Shown piece by piece: positions 1 through 9,266 of a stretch of DNA of 64,000 nt. Source of the DNA: an uncultured Dehalococcoidia bacterium (lineage in GTDB: Bacteria > Chloroflexota > Dehalococcoidia > Lucifugimonadales > UBA3495); NCBI GenBank assembly GCA_951812625.1, contig CATOSP010000002.1, positions 1,466,880-1,530,879 of the forward strand, read 5' to 3'. Below the pieces are notes generated by a model, which worked only from the letters and a program-made list of their open reading frames with translations, was not told where the DNA came from and ran no database searches. Every line of letters starts with the position of its first letter. Position 1 is the stretch's first letter. Position numbers and translations under genes: made by a program.

Positions 1-1
1 C

Positions 2-430
2 CCCACCGGGACTGTGGTCCACAACCTGGAGCTAACGCCCCAGAGGGGCGGTCAACTTGTTCGCAGCGCAGGATCCGGTGCCCAGGTGCTTTCCCGCGAG
101 GGAGAGTACGTACTGATCCGACTCCCGTCTGGGGAGATGCGGCGGGTACTGCTCAATTGTCGTGCAAGCGTCGGACAGTTGTCCAATCCCGACCACAAGA
201 ACGAAAGCCTTGGCAAGGCTGGAGCCAGCCGTCATCTGGGGCGTCGCCCACACGTTCGCGGCGTGGCGATGAATCCGGTTGACCATCCCCACGGCGGGGG
301 CGAGGGCCGCTCACCCATAGGGATGCCGGGTCCCAAGTCACCTACCGGAAAGCCGACGCTGGGGCATAAGACCCGGCAGAAGAACAAGGCGAGCAGTAGA
401 TTTATCATCAGGAGGGGCAGGAGACGGTAG
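2..430 (+). CDS. rplB: 50S ribosomal protein L2, C-terminal part (5' end outside window)
   Basis: Primary 23S rRNA-binding protein needed for subunit association and peptidyl transferase centre assembly. The frame is open from base 2, before the first internal start, and begins [11 protein letters not shown], which matches the middle of L2, so the gene is cut by the window edge. The hallmark [12 protein letters not shown] with its conserved histidine is present, followed by the lysine/arginine-rich tail ending RRGRRR. About 143 residues are visible of the usual ~275. The stop is directly before rpsS (1 nt gap), so it is the upstream member of the S10 operon. Confidence 0.97.
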   Translation, partial: PTGTVVHNLELTPQRGGQLVRSAGSGAQVLSREGEYVLIRLPSGEMRRVLLNCRASVGQLSNPDHKNESLGKAGASRHLGRRPHVRGVAMNPVDHPHGGGEGRSPIGMPGPKSPTGKPTLGHKTRQKNKASSRFIIRRGRRR

Positions 431-431
431 T

Positions 432-716
432 ATGTCACGCTCGGTCAAAAAGGGTCCCTATGTTCATCCCAAGCTTATGAAGAAGGTTGAAGCGCTCCAG
501 CGCTCGGGAGCGCGGACGGTAGTCCGCACCTGGTCGAGGGCGTCCATGATCATGCCCGATATGGTTGGACTTACCATCGGAGTGCATGACGGGCGGCGGC
601 ACGTTCCTGTATTCATTACCGAGAACATGGTGGGGCACCGATTGGGCGAGTTTGCGCCGACACGAACATACCGTGGCCACATAAGCCGATCCGAACGCTC
701 CAGCCGTATGAGGTAA
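432..716 (+). CDS. rpsS: 30S ribosomal protein S19
   Basis: Small-subunit head protein that pairs with S13 near the A site. It is 94 residues, the usual length. It opens [11 protein letters not shown] and carries the family signature [16 protein letters not shown] near residues 67-82. The ATG start lies 1 nt after the rplB stop, so translational coupling is likely. Confidence 0.97.
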   Translation: MSRSVKKGPYVHPKLMKKVEALQRSGARTVVRTWSRASMIMPDMVGLTIGVHDGRRHVPVFITENMVGHRLGEFAPTRTYRGHISRSERSSRMR

Positions 717-720
717 CCCG

Positions 721-1068
721 TTGCCGCAAGCGAGAGCAGTTGCAAAACAGATTGGGGCGTCCCAGAAGCGCCTGAAGCCGATCCTTGACTCAGTGAGAGG
801 CCAGTCCGTTGACGACGCGCTAAACACCTTGACCCTCCTGACATCTCCGTGGGCCAGGACAGTGGCCAAGGTGGTAGAGTCAGCGGCAGCCAACGCTGAA
901 AACAACATGTTCATGGTCCGGGACGACCTCAAGATTGTCCAGATCACTGCGGACCAAGCCAAGCCGTTGAAACGGTTCCGGCCGCGCGCCAGAGGAAGGA
1001 TCGGTCGGATCACCAAGCGAGCGAGCCATATCACTGTGGTCGTCGACGACATGGAAGAGGAGTTTTAG
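721..1068 (+). CDS. rplV: 50S ribosomal protein L22
   Basis: Lines the peptide exit tunnel. It is 115 residues and starts with TTG four bases after rpsS. The C-terminal segment RPRARGRIGRITKRASHITV is the conserved L22 signature that forms the tunnel beta-hairpin. The earlier A-x-x-I-R core is rather divergent (AKQIGASQKRLKPILDSVRG), which is normal for this family. It lies between rpsS and rpsC in the standard order. Confidence 0.95.
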   Translation: MPQARAVAKQIGASQKRLKPILDSVRGQSVDDALNTLTLLTSPWARTVAKVVESAAANAENNMFMVRDDLKIVQITADQAKPLKRFRPRARGRIGRITKRASHITVVVDDMEEEF

Positions 1069-1071
1069 CTG

Positions 1072-1812
1072 ATGGGCCACAAGACCCACCCGTACGGTTT
1101 CCGCCTTGGCGTGATCAAAGACTGGAAAGCCCATTGGTTCGCGCCCAGCGCGGCCAGCTACCGGGCTTTGGTTCTGGAAGACCTGAAGCTAAGGGATAGT
1201 ATCCGCAACGAGTACCGAATGTTTGCCGACGCCGGAATCGCCCGGATTGAGATCGATCGTGGAGCGCAGGACGGGGTCATTAATATCCACTCGGCTCGCC
1301 CCGGGATCCTGATAGGCAGAGATGGCGAGCGGGTAAAGAATCTGCGCACCAAATTGGAAGCGATCACCAAGCGGCGTGTGCAGTTGAACATCATCGAGAT
1401 CGACCAACCCGAGATCAATGCCTATCTGGTAGCGCGGAACATTGCCGACCAATTGGAACGACGAGTCGCCTACCGGCGTGCGATGCGCCAGGCGGCGCAG
1501 CGCGCCATGCAGGGTGGGGCCCAGGGAATCAAGATCATGGTCAAGGGTCGTATCTCCGGCTCTGAAATCGCGCGCGTCGAGAAATTGATGATGGGCCAGG
1601 TTCCGCTCCATACACTGAGGGCGGATATAGACTACGCCCTGGCCGAAGCCCACACCATTATGGGAAGGGTCGGTGTCAAGGTTTGGGTCTATCACGGGGA
1701 GATTCTCCCGCCGCCTCCTGAAGAGGTGGAAGAGTTGGACGAGATTGAAGTCACGGTGCAGGCCGGTGACGAAGATGATGGGTTGGCCCTTCTAGAGGAG
1801 CCGGACATTTAG
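1072..1812 (+). CDS. rpsC: 30S ribosomal protein S3 with acidic C-terminal tail
   Basis: Binds 16S rRNA in the head and contributes to the mRNA entry helicase. It is 246 residues. A type II KH domain occupies about residues 40-110, with the G-x-x-G loop IGRDGE, followed by the conserved C-terminal domain (MVKGRISGSEIARVEKL). After about residue 212 an acidic tail follows (EEVEELDEIEV, GDEDDG), extending the protein by roughly 30 residues over compact homologues. The ATG start sits 3 nt after the rplV stop. Confidence 0.96.
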   Translation: MGHKTHPYGFRLGVIKDWKAHWFAPSAASYRALVLEDLKLRDSIRNEYRMFADAGIARIEIDRGAQDGVINIHSARPGILIGRDGERVKNLRTKLEAITKRRVQLNIIEIDQPEINAYLVARNIADQLERRVAYRRAMRQAAQRAMQGGAQGIKIMVKGRISGSEIARVEKLMMGQVPLHTLRADIDYALAEAHTIMGRVGVKVWVYHGEILPPPPEEVEELDEIEVTVQAGDEDDGLALLEEPDI

Positions 1813-1836
1813 CGCCAGGACAGTTACAGGGAGCAA

Positions 1837-2277
1837 ATGATGCTACAACCCAAACGGACCAAGTACAGGAAGATATTCCGCGGTCGGCGCAAGGGGATGG
1901 CGACCAGCGGAAACCAGGTGGACTTCGGTGAGTTCGGCCTGAAAGCTTTGGGGCCAGGATGGATCACCGCGCGGCAGATCGAGGCTTCTCGGGTTGCCGT
2001 CACCCGACACCTCCGCCGAGGCGGACAGGTCTGGGTTCGTGTATTCCCGGACAAATCCGTAAGCAAGAAGCCTGCAGAGACCCGGATGGGCGGAGGTAAA
2101 GCTGCCGTTGACCACTGGGTTGCAGTGGTGAAGCCCGGCCGTGTGATGTTCGAAGTAGCTGGCGTTGACCCGCAGGTCGCAAGGTCAGCCCTTCGTCTCG
2201 CCTCGCACAAGCTGCCTATCCCTACCAAGATCGTTGACCGGCATCACGGGGCAGTCGACACGACACAGGCCGCATAG
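1837..2277 (+). CDS. rplP: 50S ribosomal protein L16
   Basis: Binds 23S rRNA near the A-site tRNA elbow and is among the last proteins to join the large subunit. It is 146 residues and opens [19 protein letters not shown], as in other L16 proteins. The conserved [20 protein letters not shown] segment is near residues 85-105. Two ATG codons are adjacent at 1837 and 1840; either could be used, with AGGGAG a few bases upstream. Confidence 0.96.
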   Translation: MMLQPKRTKYRKIFRGRRKGMATSGNQVDFGEFGLKALGPGWITARQIEASRVAVTRHLRRGGQVWVRVFPDKSVSKKPAETRMGGGKAAVDHWVAVVKPGRVMFEVAGVDPQVARSALRLASHKLPIPTKIVDRHHGAVDTTQAA

Positions 2278-2289
2278 AGGCGCACAGCC

Positions 2290-2487
2290 ATGACGATTCA
2301 AGAGATACGAAGTTTGACCGACGAACAGCTCAAACAGGAGTTGGAGAGGACCCAAAGGGAACTGATGAACCTCCGGTTTAGTGCCGCGACCAATCAGTTG
2401 CCCGATTCCAACCAGCCCAGGCTTGTCCGCAGGTCTATAGCTAGACTGCTCACGGTCACGCGAGAGCGGGAACTGGTGGAGGGTTAG
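2290..2487 (+). CDS. rpmC: 50S ribosomal protein L29
   Basis: Small helical protein at the tunnel exit, part of the docking site for trigger factor and SRP. It is 65 residues, as usual for the family. The two-helix pattern is seen as EIRSLTDEQLKQELERTQRE, then LMNLRFSAATNQL and an RRSIAR segment. The ATG lies 12 nt after rplP. Confidence 0.94.
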   Translation: MTIQEIRSLTDEQLKQELERTQRELMNLRFSAATNQLPDSNQPRLVRRSIARLLTVTRERELVEG

Positions 2488-2489
2488 GT

Positions 2490-2855
2490 TTGGCGAAGGA
2501 ACGACGAAAAGTACGCGTAGGATCCGTGGTGCGCGCCAGGATGGACAAGACCGCCGTCGTCGAGATGGTCTGGAAGCAGCGAGACCGACTCTACCGAAAG
2601 CAGGTTCGCAGGGTAGCCCGATTCATGGTCCATGACCCGTTGAGCCAGTGTCAGTTGGGAGATGTGGTGCGCATCCAGGAAACGCGTCCCATCTCCAAGA
2701 CCAAGCACTGGCGGCTGTTGGAGATTATCGAGCGGAGACAGGTTGCCGAAGTCCGCCCCATCGAACTGGAGGCGGATGCTCAGACGGCCGATGAAGTCGA
2801 AGAGGATGAGGCCCCCGAACTAGAAGACATGGGCGGACAGGACTTGCACGAATGA
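2490..2855 (+). CDS. rpsQ: 30S ribosomal protein S17 with long acidic C-terminal extension
   Basis: Primary 16S rRNA-binding protein with an OB fold. The TTG start is 2 nt after rpmC. The S17 core covers about residues 1-85, with [16 protein letters not shown] near the N-terminus and [19 protein letters not shown] near residue 65. A further ~35 residues are highly acidic ([13 protein letters not shown]), so the protein is 121 residues against about 80-90 in most bacteria. The extension ends in the 4-nt overlap with rplN. Confidence 0.94.
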   Translation: MAKERRKVRVGSVVRARMDKTAVVEMVWKQRDRLYRKQVRRVARFMVHDPLSQCQLGDVVRIQETRPISKTKHWRLLEIIERRQVAEVRPIELEADAQTADEVEEDEAPELEDMGGQDLHE

Positions 2856-3220
2856 TCCAGACCTATACTCGGTTAACGGTAGCTGACAACAGCGGGGCCA
2901 AGGTTATCCGGCTGATCAATGTTCCAGGTAGCGGTCGAAGGAAGTTCGCTAGCCTGGGAGATGTGGTCGTGTGCAACGTTCGGGAAGCCGCGCCCAATTC
3001 CCCGGTCAGGAAGGGCGATGTAGTGAGGGCCGTGATAATCCGGCAGGCCCATGAGTACGGAAGGCCGGATGGCACGTTCATCAGCTTCGATGACAATGCC
3101 GCAGTGCTTATTCTGGAAAACCAGCTCCCCCGGGGGACCCGTATCTTCGGTCCGGTGGCCAGGGAACTACGGGACCGGGGGTTCATGCGCATCATTTCCC
3201 TGGCTTCTGAGGTGGTATAA
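2852..3220 (+). CDS. rplN: 50S ribosomal protein L14
   Basis: Large-subunit interface protein contacting 16S rRNA helix 14 and the L19 cluster. It is 122 residues and starts [19 protein letters not shown]. The family signature is seen in [17 protein letters not shown] and [19 protein letters not shown]. The start ATGA overlaps the rpsQ stop by 4 nt and its own stop overlaps the rplX start. Confidence 0.97.
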   Translation: MIQTYTRLTVADNSGAKVIRLINVPGSGRRKFASLGDVVVCNVREAAPNSPVRKGDVVRAVIIRQAHEYGRPDGTFISFDDNAAVLILENQLPRGTRIFGPVARELRDRGFMRIISLASEVV

Positions 3221-3540
3221 TGCGCATCCGAAGCGGTGACACAGTGTTGGTGATCTCCGGCAAGGAGAAGGGCAAGACTGGCCGGGTCGATCGCCAGATG
3301 ACCAAGGAGAACCGGATAGTGGTTGAAGGTGTGAACCTCATCACTCGCCACGTCAGGCCGAGGCCGGGCGTTCGGCAGTCCGGTCGTATTCAACAGGAAG
3401 CTCCTATCCACGTGTCCAACGTGGTGCTGATTTGCAACAAGTGCAACCGCCCGGTTCGGCCCAGGATGGTGACCCTGGACACCGGCGACAGAGTGCGCGG
3501 GTGCCCGAAGTGCGAGGAAGTGATCGACGATGCCCGATGA
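3220..3540 (+). CDS. rplX: 50S ribosomal protein L24, zinc-ribbon form
   Basis: Assembly-initiating 23S rRNA-binding protein. The KOW motif is at the N-terminus ([19 protein letters not shown]). The C-terminal half has two Cys pairs, CNKC and CPKC, spaced as a zinc ribbon, which marks the C+ variant. It is 106 residues. The last 11 nt overlap the start of rplE. Confidence 0.96.
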   Translation: MRIRSGDTVLVISGKEKGKTGRVDRQMTKENRIVVEGVNLITRHVRPRPGVRQSGRIQQEAPIHVSNVVLICNKCNRPVRPRMVTLDTGDRVRGCPKCEEVIDDAR

Positions 3541-4216
3541 AGAACAGACCCAGGGCGGTGAACAGCAACAGGAGAGCAGGTCCCGACGCAGGTCGAACCG
3601 GGGCGAAGGCTCGGCCAGTGGTCCAGCAGCGGTTGCTGAGGCGGAAACGCCAACTGACAACTCCCCGCCGCCGCCGCGCTTGCTTGAGGTGTACCGGAGC
3701 GAGATTATTCCCACTATGATGCGGGAATTCGGCCTGAGTAACCCTATGCAGGTGCCGCGCGTCCAGAAAATCTCGGTGAACATTGGACTTGGTGAAGCCC
3801 TCACCAATGGCCGGGCAATGGAGGCCGCCACCAGAGATCTGGCGACCATCACGGGGCAGAAACCCATCATAACGAGAGCCCGCAAGTCCATCGCCGGGTT
3901 CAAGATCCGCGAAGGCAATCCCATCGGTACGAGCGTCACATTGCGGGGCGCCAGGATGTACCATTTCCTGGACAGGTTGATAAATATGTCACTGCCCCGT
4001 ATCAGGGATTTCCGCGGTATCCCACGCCGGGGGTTCGACGGACGTGGGAATTTCTCTATTGGGATCAGAGAACAGATCATATTCCCAGAGATAGACTATA
4101 ACCAGATAGACCGTCTGCGCGGGTTGCAAATCACTATAGCAACAACCGCTCCGGACGACCGCTTGGCAGTGCGATTGCTGGAGCTTTACGGGATGCCGTT
4201 CGTACGCGAGGCGTAG
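3530..4216 (+). CDS. rplE: 50S ribosomal protein L5 with N-terminal low-complexity extension
   Basis: Binds 5S rRNA and forms the central protuberance. The L5 core starts near residue 49 ([18 protein letters not shown]) and includes [30 protein letters not shown] and IRDFRGIP. The first ~48 residues are unusual: Gln, Ser, Arg and Glu rich, then a PPPP run. This makes the protein 228 residues instead of about 180. The ATG at 3530 lies inside the end of rplX; no later start with a good ribosome site precedes the core, so the extension is probably real. Confidence 0.94.
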   Translation: MPDEEQTQGGEQQQESRSRRRSNRGEGSASGPAAVAEAETPTDNSPPPPRLLEVYRSEIIPTMMREFGLSNPMQVPRVQKISVNIGLGEALTNGRAMEAATRDLATITGQKPIITRARKSIAGFKIREGNPIGTSVTLRGARMYHFLDRLINMSLPRIRDFRGIPRRGFDGRGNFSIGIREQIIFPEIDYNQIDRLRGLQITIATTAPDDRLAVRLLELYGMPFVREA

Positions 4217-4246
4217 TCACAGGCGCACGAGATTAGGGGAGACGTT

Positions 4247-4432
4247 TTGGCCAAGACCTCCAAAGTCCAGAAATGGCTAAGAGAGCCCAAGTTCCCGGGT
4301 CGCTGGCATAGCAGGTGCAACCGGTGCAACAGGCCCCGGGCCTATATCCGCTACTTCGGCATCTGCCGCATTTGCTTCCGGGAACTGGCCCTGAACGGAG
4401 AGTTGCCCGGCGTGCGTAAGGCAAGCTTGTAG
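4247..4432 (+). CDS. rpsZ: 30S ribosomal protein S14, type Z (zinc-binding)
   Basis: Small head protein needed for late 30S assembly. It is 61 residues, the short zinc-binding form, with [20 protein letters not shown] giving the four-Cys site. It starts with TTG after a purine-rich AGGGGAGA stretch. Gene order L5-S14-S8 is canonical. Confidence 0.96.
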   Translation: MAKTSKVQKWLREPKFPGRWHSRCNRCNRPRAYIRYFGICRICFRELALNGELPGVRKASL

Positions 4433-4453
4433 GCGGACGGAAGGGAGAATACA

Positions 4454-4852
4454 GTGCCGGTCACCGACCCAGTTGCGGACATGCTTACTAGGATTCGTAA
4501 CGCCATACAAGTGCGTCACGAGTCCGTGATGATGCCCCATTCCAAGATGAAGCTGGCCATTGCCAGGATTCTCAAGGAGGAAGGGTTTATCCGGGATTTC
4601 GACCATCCTCGGGGGCAGAAACACCCTACACTAAGGTTGCACTTGACCTACCGTGAGCGGCGTGAGCCGGCCATTAGTGGGCTTAAGCGAGTCAGCAAAC
4701 CCGGACTGCGGGTGTACGTGGGTAAGGGAGAGATACCCAGGGTCTATGGGGGCCTGGGAGTGGCGATTCTTTCGACTCCAGAGGGCGTGATGGCCAGCCA
4801 GCAGGCCTGGCGCAAAGGCATAGGAGGGGAGTTGCTCTGTTATGTCTGGTAA
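4454..4852 (+). CDS. rpsH: 30S ribosomal protein S8
   Basis: Central-domain 16S rRNA-binding protein, and in other bacteria the translational repressor of the spc operon. It is 132 residues with a GTG start preceded by GGAAGGGAGA. It shows [13 protein letters not shown] at the N-terminus and the C-terminal signature [14 protein letters not shown]. The end overlaps rplF by 11 nt. Confidence 0.96.
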   Translation: MPVTDPVADMLTRIRNAIQVRHESVMMPHSKMKLAIARILKEEGFIRDFDHPRGQKHPTLRLHLTYRERREPAISGLKRVSKPGLRVYVGKGEIPRVYGGLGVAILSTPEGVMASQQAWRKGIGGELLCYVW

Positions 4853-5432
4853 CGGGAATGGAAATCAAGTGAGAGCGGGCCGAACTCTGTCCCGCATTGG
4901 GCGTAAGCCCATTCCCATCCCGCAAGGGGTGGACGTTGACATCAAATACGGTGAGGTCACTGTTACAGGTCCAATGGGGACCATGACGCAGATTTACCAT
5001 CCTGAAGTCAAGGTTACTGTGGAGGACGGTGCGGTCATAGTGGAACGGCTTTCAGACCGCAAGTTCCACCATGCCCTGCATGGGCTAACCCGCAGCTTGA
5101 TATCCAATGCCGTGGTGGGTGTTACGGAGGGTTATACCCGGACCCTGGACCTGATGGGTGTCGGGTATCGTGTGCAACAGGCGAATGAAGGGATCGTGCT
5201 CAACGTCGGCTACTCCCATCCGGTCGAGATACAGCCCTCTGAGGGTGTCACACTAGAGGTCGAGGGCAATAACCGGGTACACGTCCGAGGGATAGACAAG
5301 CAAAGAGTCGGCGCAATGGCAGCCAAGATTCGTAGGGTGCGCCCCCCCAATGCCTATAAGGAGAAGGGCATCAAGTACCAGGAAGAGGTCCTTCACTTCA
5401 AGCCCGGTAAGGCCGCGGCACGGAAAGCCTAG
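4842..5432 (+). CDS. rplF: 50S ribosomal protein L6
   Basis: Binds the sarcin-ricin region at the factor-binding site. It has two alpha/beta repeats. The core begins [16 protein letters not shown] near residue 17 and ends with the conserved [16 protein letters not shown] near residues 165-180. The ATG at 4842 inside rpsH gives a short glycine/asparagine-rich leader; a GTG at 4869 would remove part of it, so the exact start is less certain than the gene. Confidence 0.96.
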   Translation: MSGNGNGNQVRAGRTLSRIGRKPIPIPQGVDVDIKYGEVTVTGPMGTMTQIYHPEVKVTVEDGAVIVERLSDRKFHHALHGLTRSLISNAVVGVTEGYTRTLDLMGVGYRVQQANEGIVLNVGYSHPVEIQPSEGVTLEVEGNNRVHVRGIDKQRVGAMAAKIRRVRPPNAYKEKGIKYQEEVLHFKPGKAAARKA

Positions 5433-5471
5433 CCCACCGGTTGTAAGCAAGTTTCTTGGGAGGGCGTTGTA

Positions 5472-5840
5472 GTGCCCAAAGACAAAAACGCACGAAAGTT
5501 GAGAATTGTGCGGCACGCCAGGGTGCGGAGGAAGGTTTCCGGCACGCCGGAGCGCCCCCGTCTGTGCGTGTTTCGCAGTTCCCGCCACATCTATTGCCAG
5601 GTGATTGACGACACCAGAGGTGAGACCCTTGTTTCCGCGTCCAGTGTTGAGGATGTGGGGAGCGATGGGAAGGCAAATGCTCCCAAGACGTCGGCGTCCG
5701 TCCTGGTTGGGAAGCGCGTGGCCGACAGGGCTCTGGCCAAGGGTATCAACCAAGTGGTCTTCGACCGCGGTGGTTACAAATACCACGGTAGAGTCAAGGC
5801 CTTGGCCGAGGCGAGCCGGGAGAGTGGCCTGAGGTTCTGA
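5472..5840 (+). CDS. rplR: 50S ribosomal protein L18
   Basis: 5S rRNA-binding protein of the central protuberance. It is 122 residues with a GTG start after GGGAGGGCG. Conserved segments are [20 protein letters not shown] near residue 30 and [20 protein letters not shown] at the C-terminus, with the second ending in the typical GLRF. Confidence 0.96.
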   Translation: MPKDKNARKLRIVRHARVRRKVSGTPERPRLCVFRSSRHIYCQVIDDTRGETLVSASSVEDVGSDGKANAPKTSASVLVGKRVADRALAKGINQVVFDRGGYKYHGRVKALAEASRESGLRF

Positions 5841-5911
5841 CGGTTCGTATTCCCAGGCACTGGACGACAGGCTAGTGACATCTGTCCTATTGAGAAAGGT
5901 ATAGGCGCTTT

Positions 5912-6439
5912 ATGGTTTTTGCGCGCGATCGAGGAAGGCCACCCAGAGCGAGGGAGGAAGACACCGGAGGGATGCAGGAGCGGGTAGTCTACACTCGCCG
6001 CATCTCGAAGGTCGTCAAGGGTGGCAGGCGTTTGAGGTTCAACGCACTGGTGGTTGTTGGAGACGGCCAGGGGCAGGTGGGTGCAGGCTTGGGCAAAGCC
6101 TTGGTAATTCCTGATGCGGTGAGAAAAGGGAACGCCATCGGCCGGCGGAACATGGTCAATATACCGCTCAAGGGAAGTACTATTCCCCACCAGATAACGG
6201 TAAAGAAGGGCGCGACCATCATAGTCCTGAAACCCGCCCGAGAGGGCACTGGGATAATCGCTGCCGGTGCGATGAGGGCGATGCTGGAGTTGGGCGGGGT
6301 GAGGGATGTGGTCGGGAAGTCCCTGGGATCCCGCAACCCGATTAATATCGTCTACGCCACTATCGATGCCCTGCGCCAACTTAAGGATCCGGAGGTTGAA
6401 GTGGCCCGGCGGGTCAATCGTCCGAGCCGGACCGCCTGA
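5912..6439 (+). CDS. rpsE: 30S ribosomal protein S5
   Basis: Contributes to decoding fidelity and the mRNA entry channel. It is 175 residues. The double-stranded RNA-binding N-terminal domain carries VVKGGRRLRFNALVVVGDG near residue 30, and the C-terminal domain has AGAMRAMLELGGVRDV and KSLGSRNPIN. The ATG at 5912 has only a weak ribosome site about 14 nt upstream. An ATG at 5972 is too close to the nearest GGAGGG to be convincing. Confidence 0.95.
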   Translation: MVFARDRGRPPRAREEDTGGMQERVVYTRRISKVVKGGRRLRFNALVVVGDGQGQVGAGLGKALVIPDAVRKGNAIGRRNMVNIPLKGSTIPHQITVKKGATIIVLKPAREGTGIIAAGAMRAMLELGGVRDVVGKSLGSRNPINIVYATIDALRQLKDPEVEVARRVNRPSRTA

Positions 6440-6451
6440 TCTCAGGAGCGG

Positions 6452-6643
6452 ATGAGCATGGCTGATTTGAAGATCACTTGGAAGAAGAGCTATATCGGCA
6501 AGCCGCAGAACCAGCGGAGGATCATCAAGTCCCTGGGGTTGCGTCGGTTGAACCATTCGGTCATCCACTCGGACACGCCGACTATACGTGGAATGGTCAA
6601 CAAAGTCTCCCACTTGGTGGTTGTGGATGAGTTGGACAGTTAA
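6452..6643 (+). CDS. rpmD: 50S ribosomal protein L30
   Basis: Small large-subunit protein with a ferredoxin-like fold. It is 63 residues with LKITWKKSYIGKPQNQRRII at the N-terminus and TIRGMVNKVSHLV at the C-terminus, both typical. The start is ATG after CAGGAGCGG. It fits the S5-L30-L15 order. Confidence 0.94.
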   Translation: MSMADLKITWKKSYIGKPQNQRRIIKSLGLRRLNHSVIHSDTPTIRGMVNKVSHLVVVDELDS

Positions 6644-6753
6644 TTTCGTCGACCTTCGACTGTCAGGGAGATATCCTCCATCGTCCAAACGGGGTCGAAG
6701 ACATTATCACTCGGTGTAAGAATTGCCCATAATTCGGCAAGGAGTCATCCCCA

Positions 6754-7197
6754 ATGATGGAACACCAACTGGCCCCTCCGCAAGGGGCCAGGAAATCTCG
6801 CAAACGGGTAGGCCGCGGCGATGCTGCCGGACAGGGGAGCACGTCCGGCCGTGGGCAAAAGGGGCAAAAGTCCCGTTCCGGACGTGGCCCTCGGGTAGGA
6901 TTCGAGGGCGGGCAATTGCCCATAATCAAAGGCCTACCCATGCGCCGGGGTTTCAACAACAAGTTCAAGACCCATTACTCTCTGGTAAAACTCCAGTCTC
7001 TGAACCTGTTTGAAGACGGGGAGCGAATAACACCAGAGTTGCTTCTTGACAGAGGATATCTCCGGGACCTCAAGCAACCGGTTAAGATTGTGGGAGACGG
7101 TGAGATTACCAAGGCCGTCACGGTGGCTGCGCACAAGTTCACTCGCTCCGCGCGGGATAAGATTGAGGCGGCCAGAGGAAGTGTGGAGGAACTCTAG
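6754..7197 (+). CDS. rplO: 50S ribosomal protein L15
   Basis: Late-assembly 23S rRNA-binding protein. It is 147 residues. The glycine-rich basic N-terminal arm is clear (RVGRGDAAGQGSTSGRGQKG), then GFEGGQLPIIKGLPMRRGF, and the globular C-terminal domain ends with the KFTRSARDKIEAARG pattern. It starts at ATG 6754 with CAAGGAGT upstream, after a 110-nt spacer from rpmD. Confidence 0.95.
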   Translation: MMEHQLAPPQGARKSRKRVGRGDAAGQGSTSGRGQKGQKSRSGRGPRVGFEGGQLPIIKGLPMRRGFNNKFKTHYSLVKLQSLNLFEDGERITPELLLDRGYLRDLKQPVKIVGDGEITKAVTVAAHKFTRSARDKIEAARGSVEEL

Positions 7198-7202
7198 ACC
7201 TC

Positions 7203-8531
7203 ATGTTAACCGCGGAGACCCAGGGGGCACGCTTTCCGCGCCTGCTCCAAGCTACTATAGACGCCTTTAGCCTTCCTGATCTTCGGGCGAAGATTCTGTT
7301 TACCCTGGCAATCCTGGCACTGTACCGGTTTACCGCGCACATACCAATGCCGGGAATCGATCAGGTCCAGTTGGACAACCTGTTCCGCAACAATGATTTG
7401 CTAGGGTTTCTTGACCTGTTCAGCGGCGGTGCATTACGCCGCATGAGCATCGTCGCTCTGGGTGTATTTCCCTACATTACCGCATCCATCGTGATGCAGT
7501 TGCTCACACCAGTGATTCCGAACCTCCAGGAGTTGTCGCGGGAAGGTGAGGCGGGGCGGGCCAAGATAAACCAGATCACGCACTGGATTACTGTTCCTAT
7601 TGCGATGGCCCAGGGCTATGGTCAATTGATGCTGCTCCAACAGAGCCAGGTGATCACCTTCGTTGGCTTTACTGGAGTGCAACTCCTGCCCACCGTCGCG
7701 GCCTTGCTCTCCATAGTGGCGGGAACGATGTTCCTGGTGTGGCTGGGAGAACTGATTACCGAGCGAGGGATTGGGAACGGCATATCCCTGATAATCTTTG
7801 CCGGAATCGTCGCCGGTTTTCCTGGACTCCTGAACCAGGGGTTCCTGGACCGGGACAACGTTCTTGGCATCGGGTTTTTCGCAATCATCGGACTTCTGAT
7901 AATCGCGCTGATCGTGATGTTTAACGAGGCTCACCGGCGCATACCAGTGCAGTACGGCAGGAGCATCTTCCGTGGTGGGCGAATGTACCGTCAAAGTGGG
8001 GCAACCTACCTACCCTTGCGGATTAATTCTGCCGGGATGATCCCCCTGATATTTGCTTTCTCTATTGTGATACTGCCGGGGACAGTCGCTACTTACTTCG
8101 CCACAAGCACCGGAGTTGTGGGGGATGTAGCCCGCTTCTTCGCCGACCTGCTGGTCCCAACCTCACCTCTATACTGGGTGATGGTGTTTGTCTTGGTGGT
8201 AATATTCACGTTCTTCTACACACTGGTGGTCTTCAACCAGCAGAATCTGGCGGAGAATCTGCAGCGCAACGGCGGGTTCGTCCTAGGGATACGACCAGGT
8301 CGCCCGACCCAGGATTACCTCAACCGCGTCATCGTGCGGATAACGATGGGCGGAGCGCTGTTCCTCGGATTCGTTGCGATCGTTCCCTACCTTGCGTCGC
8401 TGGTAACGGGGGTACAAGCAATTTCGTTGAGCAGCACCAGCTTGTTGATCATGGTCGGTGTCGGCCTGGACACCATGCGCCAATTGGAAGCCCAGCTGAT
8501 GATGCGAAACTATGAGGGGTTCTTGAGGTAA
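7203..8531 (+). CDS. secY: Protein translocase subunit SecY
   Basis: Channel subunit of the SecYEG preprotein translocase in the inner membrane. It is 442 residues with about ten hydrophobic segments. Visible landmarks are the N-terminal FTAHIPMPGID, the plug-proximal GGALRRMSIVALGVFPYITA and the SecY signature region around RMYRQSGATYLPLRINSAGM. The C-terminal cytosolic loop has FNQQNLAENLQRNGGFVLGI. It sits directly after rplO and is 1 nt from adk. Confidence 0.97.
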   Translation: MLTAETQGARFPRLLQATIDAFSLPDLRAKILFTLAILALYRFTAHIPMPGIDQVQLDNLFRNNDLLGFLDLFSGGALRRMSIVALGVFPYITASIVMQLLTPVIPNLQELSREGEAGRAKINQITHWITVPIAMAQGYGQLMLLQQSQVITFVGFTGVQLLPTVAALLSIVAGTMFLVWLGELITERGIGNGISLIIFAGIVAGFPGLLNQGFLDRDNVLGIGFFAIIGLLIIALIVMFNEAHRRIPVQYGRSIFRGGRMYRQSGATYLPLRINSAGMIPLIFAFSIVILPGTVATYFATSTGVVGDVARFFADLLVPTSPLYWVMVFVLVVIFTFFYTLVVFNQQNLAENLQRNGGFVLGIRPGRPTQDYLNRVIVRITMGGALFLGFVAIVPYLASLVTGVQAISLSSTSLLIMVGVGLDTMRQLEAQLMMRNYEGFLR

Positions 8532-8532
8532 A

Positions 8533-9207
8533 TTGGCCGAAGAATTTCGCATAGTGCTCTTCGGGCCTCCGGGAGCCGGCAAGGGTACCCAAGCCCAGCT
8601 CCTGGCGGAACAGCTCGGAATCCCCCACATCAGTTCCGGCGACCTGTTTCGCCACCACCTGCGGGCCGAGACACCGCTCGGTCTGCGCGCTGCCGACTAC
8701 ATGAGGCAGGGATTGCTGGTGCCGGATGACCTGACCATCGACATCATTCTCGAAAGAGTGATGGCCATCAACAGTGAAGAGGGGTTTATGCTGGATGGGT
8801 TCCCTCGCAACCGGCACCAGGCCGAGGTGCTGGACGACGCACTGGAACGCCGTTCGCGTGCTCTCGACAAGGTTGTGTGCATTGATGTCCCGGAAGGGGA
8901 ACTGCTCCGGAGGTTGGCTGGTCGCTTCAGTTGCCGGGAATGTCAAGCGCCGCACAGTATCCCCCAAGACGCATCTGCGGAGGTCGCCGATGCTAGTCCG
9001 TTCCCTCAGTGTGACCACTGTGGGGGTGAGTTGTACCAACGGGAAGACGACCGGCCTGAAGCAATCCGGAAGCGAATCGAGGTGTACCAAGCCGAGACGC
9101 TGCCGGTGCTGGGCTACTACAGGGACAGGAGAATCCTGGCAGAGGTTCCTGGCACGGACAGCGTGGAGGGCGTGAACCAGAAGGTATTGACCGTGCTCGG
9201 TCGGTGA
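8533..9207 (+). CDS. adk: Adenylate kinase, zinc-lid form
   Basis: Catalyses ATP + AMP to 2 ADP in the cytoplasm. It is 224 residues with a TTG start just after secY. The P-loop GPPGAGKGTQ is at residues 11-20 and the AMP-site DGFPRNRHQAEVL near residue 88. The LID is the long form with Cys134, Cys137, Cys160 and Cys163 placed as a structural zinc site. RKRIEVYQAETLPVLGYY follows the LID. Co-location with secY and map is common. Confidence 0.97.
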   Translation: MAEEFRIVLFGPPGAGKGTQAQLLAEQLGIPHISSGDLFRHHLRAETPLGLRAADYMRQGLLVPDDLTIDIILERVMAINSEEGFMLDGFPRNRHQAEVLDDALERRSRALDKVVCIDVPEGELLRRLAGRFSCRECQAPHSIPQDASAEVADASPFPQCDHCGGELYQREDDRPEAIRKRIEVYQAETLPVLGYYRDRRILAEVPGTDSVEGVNQKVLTVLGR

Positions 9208-9266
9208 TGTCGAGGCTCAGGCCTTAAGGTTTGATATAAACTCCATTACAGGGTAGAATAGAAACG

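Noticed and set aside
2863..4080. Long minus-strand frame opposite rplN, rplX and rplE
   Set aside because: It is a shadow of three well-identified ribosomal protein genes and has no family similarity.
5774..6688. 304-codon minus-strand frame opposite rpsE and rpmD
   Set aside because: It lies wholly over conserved ribosomal genes on the other strand; composition is that of an antisense shadow.
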